This document shows positions 19,506 through 27,826 of a stretch of 53,709 nt of DNA, in pieces. Origin of the DNA: an uncultured Halieaceae bacterium (GTDB lineage: Bacteria > Pseudomonadota > Gammaproteobacteria > Pseudomonadales > Halieaceae); assembly GCA_938074135.1 (NCBI GenBank), contig CALJFL010000052.1, positions 1 through 53,709 on the forward strand, read 5' to 3'. The first letter of the stretch is position 1. Each line of letters opens with the position of its first letter. Both the position numbers and the translations under genes were made by a program. Under the pieces are notes generated by a model. The model worked only from the letters and a program-made list of their open reading frames with translations. It ran no database searches and had not been told where the DNA came from.

Positions 19506-19998
19506 AAGACCTTATATTCGCAGTCGCTGGTTCGAGGACATCCCGGTTGGTGAGTTCCACGTATTCGGCTCCCACACCTTCAGCGAGCTGGAGATTATCG
19601 AGTTCGGCAAAAAATATGCACCAGAGATTTACCATACCGACCCGGTCGCGGCGCTGGATACCTATTACCGCGGCCTGATCGCATCGGGCTGGCACCTGAC
19701 CGCCGTGTGGATGCGGATGATGGTCGATTACATGGAACACTTTGCCCGCGGCGTCCAGGACGGCCGGCGCAACGGTGCCGGCCTGGGCCTGCAGGATCTG
19801 GAATGGTTTCAGCCGGTACGGCCAGGCCATACACTCACCTACACCTACGAAATCATCGACAAGTCAGACAAGGTAGTGCGCGACCAGTGGGGTATTATCA
19901 AAAGCCGCAACGAAGCGTTTAATCAGTACAACGAGCCGGTAATGAGCTTCACCATCGATATCCTGGCGGAGCGAAACCCCCAGCTGCTGGCCAGCTAG
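19498..19998 (+). CDS. MaoC-like hot-dog protein, second of a pair
   Basis: 166 residues from ATG 19498, which has GGAG 8 bases upstream and overlaps the previous gene's stop by 8 bases. The N-terminal half contains FGKKYAPEIYHTDPVAALDTYYRGLIASGWHLTAVWMR, a hot-dog helix resembling the MaoC signature. The usual FDPQPxHxD is altered to YAPEIYHTD, so an Asp/Asn in the catalytic spot may be lost. It may be the structural half of a two-subunit hydratase whose active site is in the upstream protein. Its stop codon directly abuts the stop of the convergent IorB-like gene with no spacer. Confidence 0.82.
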   Translation: MAKRPYIRSRWFEDIPVGEFHVFGSHTFSELEIIEFGKKYAPEIYHTDPVAALDTYYRGLIASGWHLTAVWMRMMVDYMEHFARGVQDGRRNGAGLGLQDLEWFQPVRPGHTLTYTYEIIDKSDKVVRDQWGIIKSRNEAFNQYNEPVMSFTIDILAERNPQLLAS

Positions 19999-21483
19999 CT
20001 AGGCCGCCAGCGCCTCGCTGAAGGCTTCGCCGGAATCATCGGCCAGCGCCTTACCGCGCCACTGCCTGACGGTATCGGCAGCGATGCTCTCGCCTGCCTC
20101 TACCCGCTGCAGAATCGCCAGCATCTGTGAGGTGGTACGCGCACGGGTGTCCCCGTAGCCTTTCACCAGCCGGCCACAGTCGGCCAACTCCAACGCCAGT
20201 GCCGGCTCTTTGCTGGCAGCGTCGCGCACGGCGGCCAACCAACGGCCAATCATGGCGTGTTCATGCTGATAGCCCAGCATGCCGCGGCGAAAGCGGCGTA
20301 AGCCCGCGAGAAACCGCAGGGCCAAAAAGACCGTCACCGTGTTGGTGCGCAGCTGTTTGCCGCCGGTGAACAGATTGAGAAACTTATTGCAGACGGTCGA
20401 TTTCAATACGTAATTACCCAGCCCAGGCGGTAACAAGGAACAGATTTCCTCGACCCGGGGTCGGAAAAACTCGGTGACGTCGAAGAGTTGGTCGGACTCT
20501 GCCAGCACCTCCTCACGCACCTTGCCCATACGCGCCGCGCGGGTCTTGAACTGGGCGACCCGGGGAATATCCTCAAAGCACATCCACAGAGCCAGGTAAC
20601 GGCCAGTTTCCCGGGTCAGGCGGTTGTCCTCACGGCCATCATCCAGGGCCAGTACATCGCGCAGTTCGTCCAGATACTGGTGCGCGTAGGCGTAGTCCTG
20701 ATAATCCACACACTTATCGAGGCCATGGTAGAGAATCTCCCGACAGGATTCCGGGAACGCCTCCAATCGCTGCAGTAATTCGGCACCCGCCGACGAGGTG
20801 GCTTGAGGCAATTCGAAGCCTGGCTCTTCGATGACTGCCGGCTCAAACTGCTCAACACCACCGGAGGAGGCCCGCTGGTAGCTGGCTGCAAACGCCGCCA
20901 TGTTCACGTCTACGGCTTTACCGGCCTTGCGAATCTCCGCCTCAAAACTTTCCCGGGAGAAAGGCAACACCCCGGAGCCCGCGAGCGCACCGAGCAAAAC
21001 GGCAGATATCACCGCTCCGTGTTCGTTGGCCAGCGCCAGCATGTCATAGTGAACGTACTGCCGGGCGTAACGACCAGCAATCTCCTGCAGCACATCCGGA
21101 TCGATTGTGCCGTCACCGAGCTCAGTCTTTTCAGCAATACTGTAAACGCGGTGATCGGAAGCAATCAGCGTCGTTCTCTGGGCGGTGACGAAACCGCGCT
21201 GCACCATACGCGCCGCCTCTGCCACTTCCGAGGCGATGGCAATGTCGATATCGCCCTGCGCGGGAAACAACGACATCACCGGGGGCTGGTCTACTACTGC
21301 CGCGCGGGGGAAAAATTCCAGGTAATAAATGGTCGCACCGGTACGCTGGGCGACACCGGCCAATGAGGTTGTCTGACACAACCAGTTCTCGCGCTCGGCT
21401 ACCCCGATAACCCAGTTGGTAAAAACGCCGCCGCCTTCACCGCCCAGTGCCGCGGCCACCATGTTAATCGTGCGATCAGTCAT
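19999..21483 (-). CDS. indolepyruvate:ferredoxin oxidoreductase beta-like subunit with C-terminal extension
   Basis: 494 residues. The first 190 or so resemble the gamma/beta domain of 2-oxoacid:ferredoxin oxidoreductases (ALGGEGGGVFTNWVIGVAE, then SLAGVAQRTGATIYYLEFFP, SVLLGALAGSGVLPFSRESFEAEI). The remaining 300 residues match the long extension (DUF6537 type) known in large aerobic-type IorB proteins. The subunit binds CoA in characterised relatives. The start overlaps the IorA-like stop by 4 bases. With IorA it would convert an aryl 2-oxoacid plus CoA to the aryl-CoA and CO2. Context suggests isatinate (2-aminophenylglyoxylate) rather than indolepyruvate as substrate; this is inference. 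Confidence 0.87.
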   Translation of the reverse strand: MTDRTINMVAAALGGEGGGVFTNWVIGVAERENWLCQTTSLAGVAQRTGATIYYLEFFPRAAVVDQPPVMSLFPAQGDIDIAIASEVAEAARMVQRGFVTAQRTTLIASDHRVYSIAEKTELGDGTIDPDVLQEIAGRYARQYVHYDMLALANEHGAVISAVLLGALAGSGVLPFSRESFEAEIRKAGKAVDVNMAAFAASYQRASSGGVEQFEPAVIEEPGFELPQATSSAGAELLQRLEAFPESCREILYHGLDKCVDYQDYAYAHQYLDELRDVLALDDGREDNRLTRETGRYLALWMCFEDIPRVAQFKTRAARMGKVREEVLAESDQLFDVTEFFRPRVEEICSLLPPGLGNYVLKSTVCNKFLNLFTGGKQLRTNTVTVFLALRFLAGLRRFRRGMLGYQHEHAMIGRWLAAVRDAASKEPALALELADCGRLVKGYGDTRARTTSQMLAILQRVEAGESIAADTVRQWRGKALADDSGEAFSEALAA

Positions 21484-23669
21484 AACGCTCGCGCCAGTCG
21501 CTTGCGTTCATCGCGCTCTTGCAACCAGCCAATCACCGACTGACGCAGACCACCGATAAAGCGGTCCCAGCCGTTGGGGTTGTACACCAGGTCTACCCGT
21601 GAAAAGGATGGGCACAGAATCGCAGCGTGGGCATTGGTACCGCAAACACCGCAGCCGACGCAGCTATTGTCGACATAGGACACCGGGTCCTGCCGCAGCG
21701 GATCGGGGTTGGGTTTGATGGTCAGCGACGGACAGCCGGAAATACGGATACAGGCGTGGTCGCCGGTGCAGGTCTCGCTGTCGACCATGAAGCGCGCCCG
21801 CCGGGTGCGCTTGCCGTCCTTGATCGACTTGTTGAGCAGCGGTTTGACCCGTCGCTGGCGATTGAGCATGCACTCGCCTTCAGCGATGATCACCTTCAGT
21901 CCCGGTTCGGAGCTGGTCAGTGCATCTCGCAGGGTCTGCTTCATGTCTTCAATACTGTAAGTGCTGACCGTGCGGATCCACTTCACCCCCGCTCCGCGGC
22001 AGGCCTCATCAATAGGCTGCTGGTCATCCCGAACGGGACCATCTGAGTCAATGGTGGTGGCGATAATCTTGTTGGGCTCAACCAGTGACGGAATATCCTG
22101 ACCGCCAGTGGCCGCGGAATAACCGTTGTCGACGATGATTAACAGACCATCGTGCTTGTTGAACACAGCGCTGGTCACACCGCTGGTCAGGCCGTTATGC
22201 CAGAACCCACCGTCACCCATGATACTGATCGATTTATGCGGCAGGGTATGCCGGATGCTGGATGAACTGGCCAGTGACAGTCCGTAACCCATGATCGTAT
22301 TGCCGAGATTGAACGGCGCCAGGGTGGCAAAAGAATGGCAACCGATATCGGAGCTGATATGAAACGGCCCCATTTCGGTCTGCACCTGTTTCAGTGCTGA
22401 AAACAGCGGCCGCTCCGGGCAGCCGGTACACAGCCCCGATGGCCTCGGAGGAACGTTTTCAAGCAGCGTATTGTGGTCATCGTCAGCCAGGGTCGACTGC
22501 AACTTACGAACCTGGTCCTCGCTCAGGCGCAAACTGATCTCCGGCAAACGCGCACTCTCGACAAAGCGGGTCAGGCCCAACAAGGTGACCTGCCCGGTGT
22601 ACTCACCGGCCATCGGCATGATGTCCTTGCCGTACACCCGGGTTTGCACATCGGCCCGGCGCAGCACCGTATGGATACCCTGCTCTACATATTCCGGCTG
22701 CCCTTCTTCGAGCACCAGCACCTGCTGCTTGCCAACGCAGAACTCAATCAGTTCATCCGGTATCAGCGGGTAGGCCACGTTCATCACATAGATTGGGATA
22801 TCGCTATTGCCGAAGGCATCACAAAGGCCCTGGCGCTGCAGTGCCCGGATCACTGTGTTGTAAACACCACCCTGGACAATGATCCCCAGCTGCTCATGCT
22901 TGCCCGGGAAAAATTCGTTGAGCTTCTCTTTCTTGATGAAGTCGATCGCTGCCGGCAGGCGCTGCAAGATCTTTTCCTGTTCTTGCGCATAGACATTGGG
23001 CGGCAGGATAATTTTCTCTGCCTCACGTTGCGGCTTCACCGGGTTGCGATCGCTGAACTCGGGCGCCTTGTTATCGCGCGCAATAAATTCGCCGGTGACA
23101 TGACAACCGCGGATTCGCATCATGTAGAAGATCGGCGTGTTGCTGGCCTCCGACAACTGGAAGCCCTTCTCCACGTTATCGACAATGCTGGTGAGGTTGG
23201 GGCGCGGATCGAGTAGCCACATCTGTGCCTTCATGGCAAAGGCGTAAGTGCGCTCCTGCATGATGCTGGAGCCCTCGCCATAATCTTCACCGACGATCAC
23301 CAGCGCACCGCCGGTAACACCCGACGATGCCAGGTTAGACAGGGCGTCTGACGCCACGTTGGTACCCACTGTCGACTTCCAGGTGACGGCACCACGCAGC
23401 GGGTAGTTGATAGAGGCACTGAGCATGGCCGCCGCTGTCGCCTCGCTGCCGCTGGCCTCAAAGTGCACACCCAGTTCTCCCAGAATTTCCTGGGCATCAT
23501 TGAGTACGTCCATCAGGTGCGAGATGGGTGAGCCCTGGTAACCGCCCACATAAGAGACACCCGACTGCAGCAGGGCTTTGGTGATCGCTAGGATCCCCTC
23601 ACCCTGAAACACTTCACCTTCACCCGCCCGGAGTTTCAGTACTTCCTTGGCAAACGACCGCTCCGCCAT
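21480..23669 (-). CDS. indolepyruvate:ferredoxin oxidoreductase alpha-like subunit
   Basis: 729 residues, TPP-dependent. In order: an N-terminal pyrimidine-binding domain (SGVSYVGGYQGSPISHLMDVL), a transketolase C-like middle, a CTGCPERPLFSAL segment, the TPP-binding motif GDGGFWHNGLTSG near residue 487 with its distal Asn (VDNGYS), and a C-terminal ferredoxin-type region. The second cluster is complete (CVGCGVC...CP), while the first reads C-x5-C-x5-CP. Family members decarboxylate 2-oxoacids oxidatively, pass electrons to ferredoxin and release the acyl-CoA. It lies 6 bases after the isatin hydrolase-like gene, whose expected product, isatinate, is an aryl 2-oxoacid. It would thus make 2-aminobenzoyl-CoA, the substrate suited to the flavoprotein at 11890. 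Confidence 0.9.
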   Translation of the reverse strand: MAERSFAKEVLKLRAGEGEVFQGEGILAITKALLQSGVSYVGGYQGSPISHLMDVLNDAQEILGELGVHFEASGSEATAAAMLSASINYPLRGAVTWKSTVGTNVASDALSNLASSGVTGGALVIVGEDYGEGSSIMQERTYAFAMKAQMWLLDPRPNLTSIVDNVEKGFQLSEASNTPIFYMMRIRGCHVTGEFIARDNKAPEFSDRNPVKPQREAEKIILPPNVYAQEQEKILQRLPAAIDFIKKEKLNEFFPGKHEQLGIIVQGGVYNTVIRALQRQGLCDAFGNSDIPIYVMNVAYPLIPDELIEFCVGKQQVLVLEEGQPEYVEQGIHTVLRRADVQTRVYGKDIMPMAGEYTGQVTLLGLTRFVESARLPEISLRLSEDQVRKLQSTLADDDHNTLLENVPPRPSGLCTGCPERPLFSALKQVQTEMGPFHISSDIGCHSFATLAPFNLGNTIMGYGLSLASSSSIRHTLPHKSISIMGDGGFWHNGLTSGVTSAVFNKHDGLLIIVDNGYSAATGGQDIPSLVEPNKIIATTIDSDGPVRDDQQPIDEACRGAGVKWIRTVSTYSIEDMKQTLRDALTSSEPGLKVIIAEGECMLNRQRRVKPLLNKSIKDGKRTRRARFMVDSETCTGDHACIRISGCPSLTIKPNPDPLRQDPVSYVDNSCVGCGVCGTNAHAAILCPSFSRVDLVYNPNGWDRFIGGLRQSVIGWLQERDERKRLARAL

Positions 23670-23675
23670 AAAAAG

Positions 23676-24467
23676 TCAGCCCTGCGGAACCAGCGCGAGA
23701 ACCCGCACCGGACTGCCGGATCCTTCGCGGATCTTCAGCGGTGCCGCGATCAGGACACTGCCGGTAGGCGGCAACAGGTCGAGATTACAAAGACTGGCCA
23801 GCCCGCACTTGTTGGCGCCGTGCATCAGGTTATGGCACGGGAACATCGGCTCCTGGCCAGACGCCTGGCCAGCGTCAGTACCGACAGTCTCGGTACCGAC
23901 GCCAATAATATTGCGCTCCTCCGCCAGGAAAGTAACTGCTTCAGGCTCCCAGCCCGGCGTGTGGCCGCCGTCCGCCTGCATATTCAGGTATTCCTCGTTG
24001 GTTGCCTTCTTCGACCAGTCGGTGCGGTATAGCACCCAGGACCCGGCGGGAATACGGCCATGTTCTGCCTCCCAGGCCTTGAGGAAATCGAGAGTCAGCA
24101 GATAGTCGGGGTTACCCTTCACTTCCTCGCTGGCGTCCACAACCACCGCCGGCGCCACAAACCGTTCGGTAGGCAGTGTATCGGTGGCGTGATTTTCGTG
24201 GTCTTTGCCCGAAATCCAGTGAATGGGCGCGTCAAAGTGCGTACCGGTATGCTCGCTGCACTTGAAGTTGTTCCAATACCACGCCGGCCCCTTCTCGTCA
24301 TAGCGGGAGATAAGCTCGCTACTGAACGCCCAGGCCTGGCCCCAGCCAAACTCCTCCGGCAATTGCAGAACCGGTGTGTTGGGATCCAGAGTGACGGTCA
24401 GGTCCACAATACCAATCGACCCTTCAGTTAGCGCCGTTGCGAACGACATCAGTGCATCAGTACCCAT
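23676..24467 (-). CDS. isatin hydrolase-like cyclase-family metal hydrolase
   Basis: 263 residues from ATG 24467, which has AGAGGAAA 7 to 14 bases upstream; the longer frame starts 10 codons earlier with no such site. The cyclase/kynurenine-formamidase family metal motif is H73-TGT-H77-x-D79-x-P-x-H83 (HTGTHFDAPIHW). Several stretches resemble my memory of the manganese isatin hydrolase of Labrenzia: the LDPNTPVLQLP start, GTDAGQA, EPMFPCHNLMH, GLASLCNLDLLP and IAAPLKI. That enzyme opens isatin to isatinate. It is first in a minus-strand unit with the two oxidoreductase subunits, behind the shared palindrome. The alternative is N-formylkynurenine formamidase, but the conserved stretches favour isatin. 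Confidence 0.87.
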   Translation of the reverse strand: MGTDALMSFATALTEGSIGIVDLTVTLDPNTPVLQLPEEFGWGQAWAFSSELISRYDEKGPAWYWNNFKCSEHTGTHFDAPIHWISGKDHENHATDTLPTERFVAPAVVVDASEEVKGNPDYLLTLDFLKAWEAEHGRIPAGSWVLYRTDWSKKATNEEYLNMQADGGHTPGWEPEAVTFLAEERNIIGVGTETVGTDAGQASGQEPMFPCHNLMHGANKCGLASLCNLDLLPPTGSVLIAAPLKIREGSGSPVRVLALVPQG

Positions 24468-24550
24468 GTGTATTTCCTCTATTAACAAGCTGCCCAAAAA
24501 GCTTCGACCACTACTATACTTTAGTCAACTTTCCGCTACCGCTGGAATAT

Positions 24551-24566
24551 ATTTTAAGTTTAAAAT
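24551..24566. promoter_or_regulatory. MarR-type operator, shared divergent promoter
   Basis: ATTTTAAGTTTAAAAT: perfect ATTTTA/TAAAAT arms around AGTT, extendable to ATATTTTA...TAAAATAT. It lies between the isatin hydrolase-like gene (left) and the RidA-like gene (right). A TATACT hexamer at 24566-24571 abuts it and could be the rightward -10; on the other strand TATAGT (24513-24518) could be the leftward -10. One bound repressor could control both units. Confidence 0.8.
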
Positions 24567-24607
24567 ATACTGCATCTCCTCGCTAACTACAAGCAAAGGC
24601 GAAACGC

Positions 24608-25018
24608 ATGCACAAACAATTACTGCCCGAGGGCTGGCCCCGGCCAAAAGGCTATGCCAACGGCATTATTGCCGCCGGTGGCCAGACTATCTATATCGGC
24701 GGCCAGATCGGCTGGAATGCCGACTGCGTCTTCGAGACCAGCGACTTTGTGGAACAGGTCAAGCAGGCCCTGCTCAATGTGAAATCCGTACTCGTGACCG
24801 CCGGCGCCGGGCCCGAGCACATGGTCAGGATGACCTGGTACATCACCGACAAGCAGGCTTATGCCGACAATCTGCGAGCCATCGGCGGAGCCTACCGCGA
24901 GGTGATGGGCAAGAATTTCCCGGCGATGTCGGTAGTGCAGGTTGTCGCCCTGATCGAGGACGAGGCCAAGGTTGAAATCGAAGTCACAGCGGTGCTCGCC
25001 GATGCCGTACCCAGCTGA
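24608..25018 (+). CDS. RidA/YjgF/UK114-family protein with altered active site
   Basis: 136 residues, the normal family size. The core GGQTIYIGGQIGWN, then the AGAGPEHMVRMTWYITD strand-helix and KVEIEVTAV match the family. Classical RidA hydrolyses imine/enamine intermediates using an Arg in a P-A-R-S segment; here the aligned stretch is FPAMSVVQV, with Met107 in that place, so ordinary imine deaminase activity is doubtful. RidA-like genes are known in the Azoarcus 2-aminobenzoate clusters. It is first in the upper unit, behind the shared palindrome, and overlaps the ligase start by 17 bases. Confidence 0.88.
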   Translation: MHKQLLPEGWPRPKGYANGIIAAGGQTIYIGGQIGWNADCVFETSDFVEQVKQALLNVKSVLVTAGAGPEHMVRMTWYITDKQAYADNLRAIGGAYREVMGKNFPAMSVVQVVALIEDEAKVEIEVTAVLADAVPS

Positions 25019-26645
25019 CCCTGTTAACAGCGTTTACGACGCTTTTGTCGAAGCCAGCGAACGCTATGCTGATCGACCGTTTCTGCATATTCCAGCGACC
25101 GCAACTGCCAGCTATGCCCAGGGGCCGATAGAGCTGGGCTATGCCGAAGCCGCTGCGGAAGTGGAGGCGTGCAGAGCGCACTACCTTAACAAGGGCTACA
25201 GCAAACCGATGCGCGTTGGCCTGCTGCTGGAGAATCGCGCCGAGTATTTTATACACTGGCTGGCCCTGAACAGCCTCGGCTGCAGCGTGATCCCCCTGCA
25301 TCCGGATATGCCAACCGCGGAGATGGGTTATTTCCTCGACTTCGGCGAGGCCGCGCTGGTCGTCACACTGCCCGAGGCAATGGACAGGCTGCACAGCGCC
25401 TGCGCAGAGCTCAACCCCGCTCCGCCAGTGGTCGCCTGTGACCGGCTCGATACGCTACCGCAAGCGCCCGAACAGGATGATGACCCTGTCATCGATCGCA
25501 GCACCGAGTGTGCACTGCTGTACACCTCGGGCAGCACCGGCAAACCCAAGGGCTGCATCCTGGACAACGATTACTTTTTATTCGCCGGTCACTGGTATAA
25601 CACCATCGGTGGCATGGTCGACGTGCAACCCGGTCAGGAAAGGCTGCTGACCCCTCTGCCCCTTAACCATATGAATGCCATGGCCTGTTCGACCATGGCC
25701 ATGATCATGAGCGGCGGCTGCATCGTCCAGCTCGATCGTTTCCATCCACGCAGCTGGTGGCAAAGCGTGCGCGATTCGGGCGCGACCATTGTTCACTACC
25801 TGGGCGTGCTGCCGGCGATGCTGCTGGAAATGCCGACCGATCCGGCCCACGACTTTCGCGGCCAGGTAAAATTCGGTTTCGGTGCCGGCGTCAATCCGAA
25901 GCACCATGCTGTGTTCGAGGAGCGCTTCGGCTTTCCGCTGCTGGAGGCCTGGGCCATGACCGAGTCGGGCACTGGCGGCAGTATTATTGCCAACCGCGAA
26001 CCGCGCCATGTTGGTACCGCCTGTTTCGGCAAGCCGGCACACTGGCTGGATTACCAGTTGGTCGATGAAAATAAGCAGATCGTGCCGCGCGGCGCCGACG
26101 GCGAGTTGCGGGTCAGGGCCAAGGGTGACAACCCCGGCAAAGGGTTTTTTTCCGGTTACCTCAAGAATCCGGAGGCGACGGCCGAGGCCTGGCAAGACGG
26201 CTGGCTCAACACCGGTGATGTTGTGCGCGAGAACGAAGATGGCAGCCTCAGCTTCGTCGACCGTCGCAAAAACGTTATCCGCCGCTCCGGCGAAAACATT
26301 TCAGCACTGGAGGTTGAAGCGGTGTTGAGTACTGTCCCTGGCATTTCTGAAATTATCGCCACCGCCGTGCCAGACGACATTCGTGGCGACGAGGTCGCTG
26401 CCTGTGTCGTTGTGCGCGAGGGCGAAGCACCCGACGAGGCCCTGGCCCATACCATCGTCAACCACGGCCTGGCCAACCTCGCCTACTTCAAGTGCCCGGG
26501 CTACGTTGTGTTTTGCGATGAATTACCCAAGACAGCGTCCAACAAGCCGCGCCGAGCAGATGTGAAAGCACTGGCCAGGGCACGCGTTGCCGCCGGCGAC
26601 TGCTACGACACCACCCACATGAAAAAACGGAGAAAAACCGGATGA
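25002..26645 (+). CDS. AMP-forming acyl/aryl-CoA ligase
   Basis: ANL-superfamily enzyme of 547 residues. The start is the ATG at 25002, inside the end of the RidA-like gene; the frame's earlier ATG at 24972 adds ten residues with no family match. Motifs are the P-loop LLYTSGSTGKPKGCILD, the adenylate pocket LEAWAMTESGTGG, NTGDVV in the hinge region, RRKNVIRRSGENISALEVE, and the catalytic Lys of KTASNKPRR near the C-terminus. It activates a carboxylic acid with ATP and CoA. In the proposed pathway it would activate an oxidised indole-3-acetate such as dioxindole-3-acetate. Anthranilate or indoleacetate itself are alternatives. Confidence 0.9.
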   Translation: MPYPADPVNSVYDAFVEASERYADRPFLHIPATATASYAQGPIELGYAEAAAEVEACRAHYLNKGYSKPMRVGLLLENRAEYFIHWLALNSLGCSVIPLHPDMPTAEMGYFLDFGEAALVVTLPEAMDRLHSACAELNPAPPVVACDRLDTLPQAPEQDDDPVIDRSTECALLYTSGSTGKPKGCILDNDYFLFAGHWYNTIGGMVDVQPGQERLLTPLPLNHMNAMACSTMAMIMSGGCIVQLDRFHPRSWWQSVRDSGATIVHYLGVLPAMLLEMPTDPAHDFRGQVKFGFGAGVNPKHHAVFEERFGFPLLEAWAMTESGTGGSIIANREPRHVGTACFGKPAHWLDYQLVDENKQIVPRGADGELRVRAKGDNPGKGFFSGYLKNPEATAEAWQDGWLNTGDVVRENEDGSLSFVDRRKNVIRRSGENISALEVEAVLSTVPGISEIIATAVPDDIRGDEVAACVVVREGEAPDEALAHTIVNHGLANLAYFKCPGYVVFCDELPKTASNKPRRADVKALARARVAAGDCYDTTHMKKRRKTG

Positions 26646-27826
26646 AGAGCTACGAGGGCGTTGCCCTGCTCGCTCCGGTGAGCTTCGGCTATGCCCGCCA
26701 GAGTCCACATACCGCGCCCTGGTTTATCGGTAAAACGCTGAAACTCATGCTGCAACAGTCCGGGATCAGCAAGGACGAGATCGACGGCTTTGCGGTATCG
26801 AGCTTCTCACTGGGCGCCGATTCGGTTATTCCGCTGACCCAGCACTATCAGATCTCACCGCGCTGGGTGGAGCAATTGCCCTATGGCGGAGCTTCCGGTG
26901 TGCTCGCCCTGCGCCGCGCAGCACGCGCTATTCAGGCCGGTGATGCCAGCGTCATTGCCTGCATTGGTGGCGACGGCGCGGCCCATCGCTCTTTCGAACG
27001 CACCGCCGGAGAGTTCAGCAGCTTTACCATTGATTCTTCCTTTCCCTACGGTGCCGGTGGACCCAATGCCGCCTTCGCCATGATTACCCGCAATTATATG
27101 GAGCGCTACGGCGCGACCCGCGAGGACTTTGCCCGCATCGCAGTAGACCAGCGCTATAACGCCAATCACTACGGTCCCGCCCTGCTCGGCCACAAGACGT
27201 TATCAGTGGAGCAATACCTGGCGGCCCGACCGATCGCCGGGCCGGTGCACCTGTTTGACTGCGTAATGCCCTGTGCCGGCGGCGAGGGCTTCCTGGTCAT
27301 GGATGAAGAGCGGGCCAGAAGCACCGGCCTGCCCTACTGCCTGATCAGTGCCGCCGACGAACTGCACAATGCCCATCGGGACGACCCGGTACAGGAACGC
27401 GGCGGCTGGACGACCTATGCTGATGACATGTATCAACGCGCTGGCCTGGGGCCAGATGATATAAACCTTGTGCAAACTTACGACGATTACCCGGTAATCA
27501 GCATGATGCAGTTGGAAGACCTGGGGTTCTGCGCCAAAGGCGAAGGACAGGCCTTTGTACAGGCCACTGACATGCGTTTTGACGGCAGCGGTCCCCAGCC
27601 CAACAAACTTCCGCACAATACCAATGGCGGACAGCTGTCTGTGGGGCAGGCGGGCGCTGCAGCGGGCTACCTGGGCGTCACGGAATCACTGCGCCAGTTG
27701 ACCGGCACTGCCGGCGACAATCAGGTGGCCAGGGCCAGGCACGCTATGGTCAGTGGCTTTGGCATGGTCAACTACGACCGCGGCCTGTGTTCCGCCGCAG
27801 CGATATTGTCGGGGGCCGGCTCATGA
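26642..27826 (+). CDS. thiolase-like protein lacking the catalytic Cys (possible retro-aldolase)
   Basis: 394 residues of the SCP2/lipid-transfer thiolase fold. The place of the nucleophile reads YGGASGVLAL, with Gly83 where thiolases have Cys (CxSG). The C-terminal GGxxSxGHP motif reads NGGQLSVGQAG, with Gln near 336 for His. Such Cys-less homologues include the steroid side-chain aldolase Ltp2, which needs a DUF35 partner and cleaves tertiary 3-hydroxyacyl-CoAs. The next gene is a DUF35 protein. The ATG overlaps the ligase TGA by 4 bases. I infer a retro-aldol that releases acetyl-CoA from a CoA-activated 3-hydroxy-oxindole-3-acetate, leaving isatin. Thiolase activity proper looks unlikely. 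Confidence 0.87.
   Translation: MKSYEGVALLAPVSFGYARQSPHTAPWFIGKTLKLMLQQSGISKDEIDGFAVSSFSLGADSVIPLTQHYQISPRWVEQLPYGGASGVLALRRAARAIQAGDASVIACIGGDGAAHRSFERTAGEFSSFTIDSSFPYGAGGPNAAFAMITRNYMERYGATREDFARIAVDQRYNANHYGPALLGHKTLSVEQYLAARPIAGPVHLFDCVMPCAGGEGFLVMDEERARSTGLPYCLISAADELHNAHRDDPVQERGGWTTYADDMYQRAGLGPDDINLVQTYDDYPVISMMQLEDLGFCAKGEGQAFVQATDMRFDGSGPQPNKLPHNTNGGQLSVGQAGAAAGYLGVTESLRQLTGTAGDNQVARARHAMVSGFGMVNYDRGLCSAAAILSGAGS

Noticed and set aside
23676..24467. Kynurenine formamidase of tryptophan breakdown
   Set aside because: The metal motif is shared, but the other conserved stretches match isatin hydrolase better from memory and no tryptophan dioxygenase or kynureninase gene is present.
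24514..24532. Possible second MarR-type site left of 24551
   Set aside because: The stretch around TTTAGTCAACTTT shares only about half of its positions with the consensus and has no symmetric arms.
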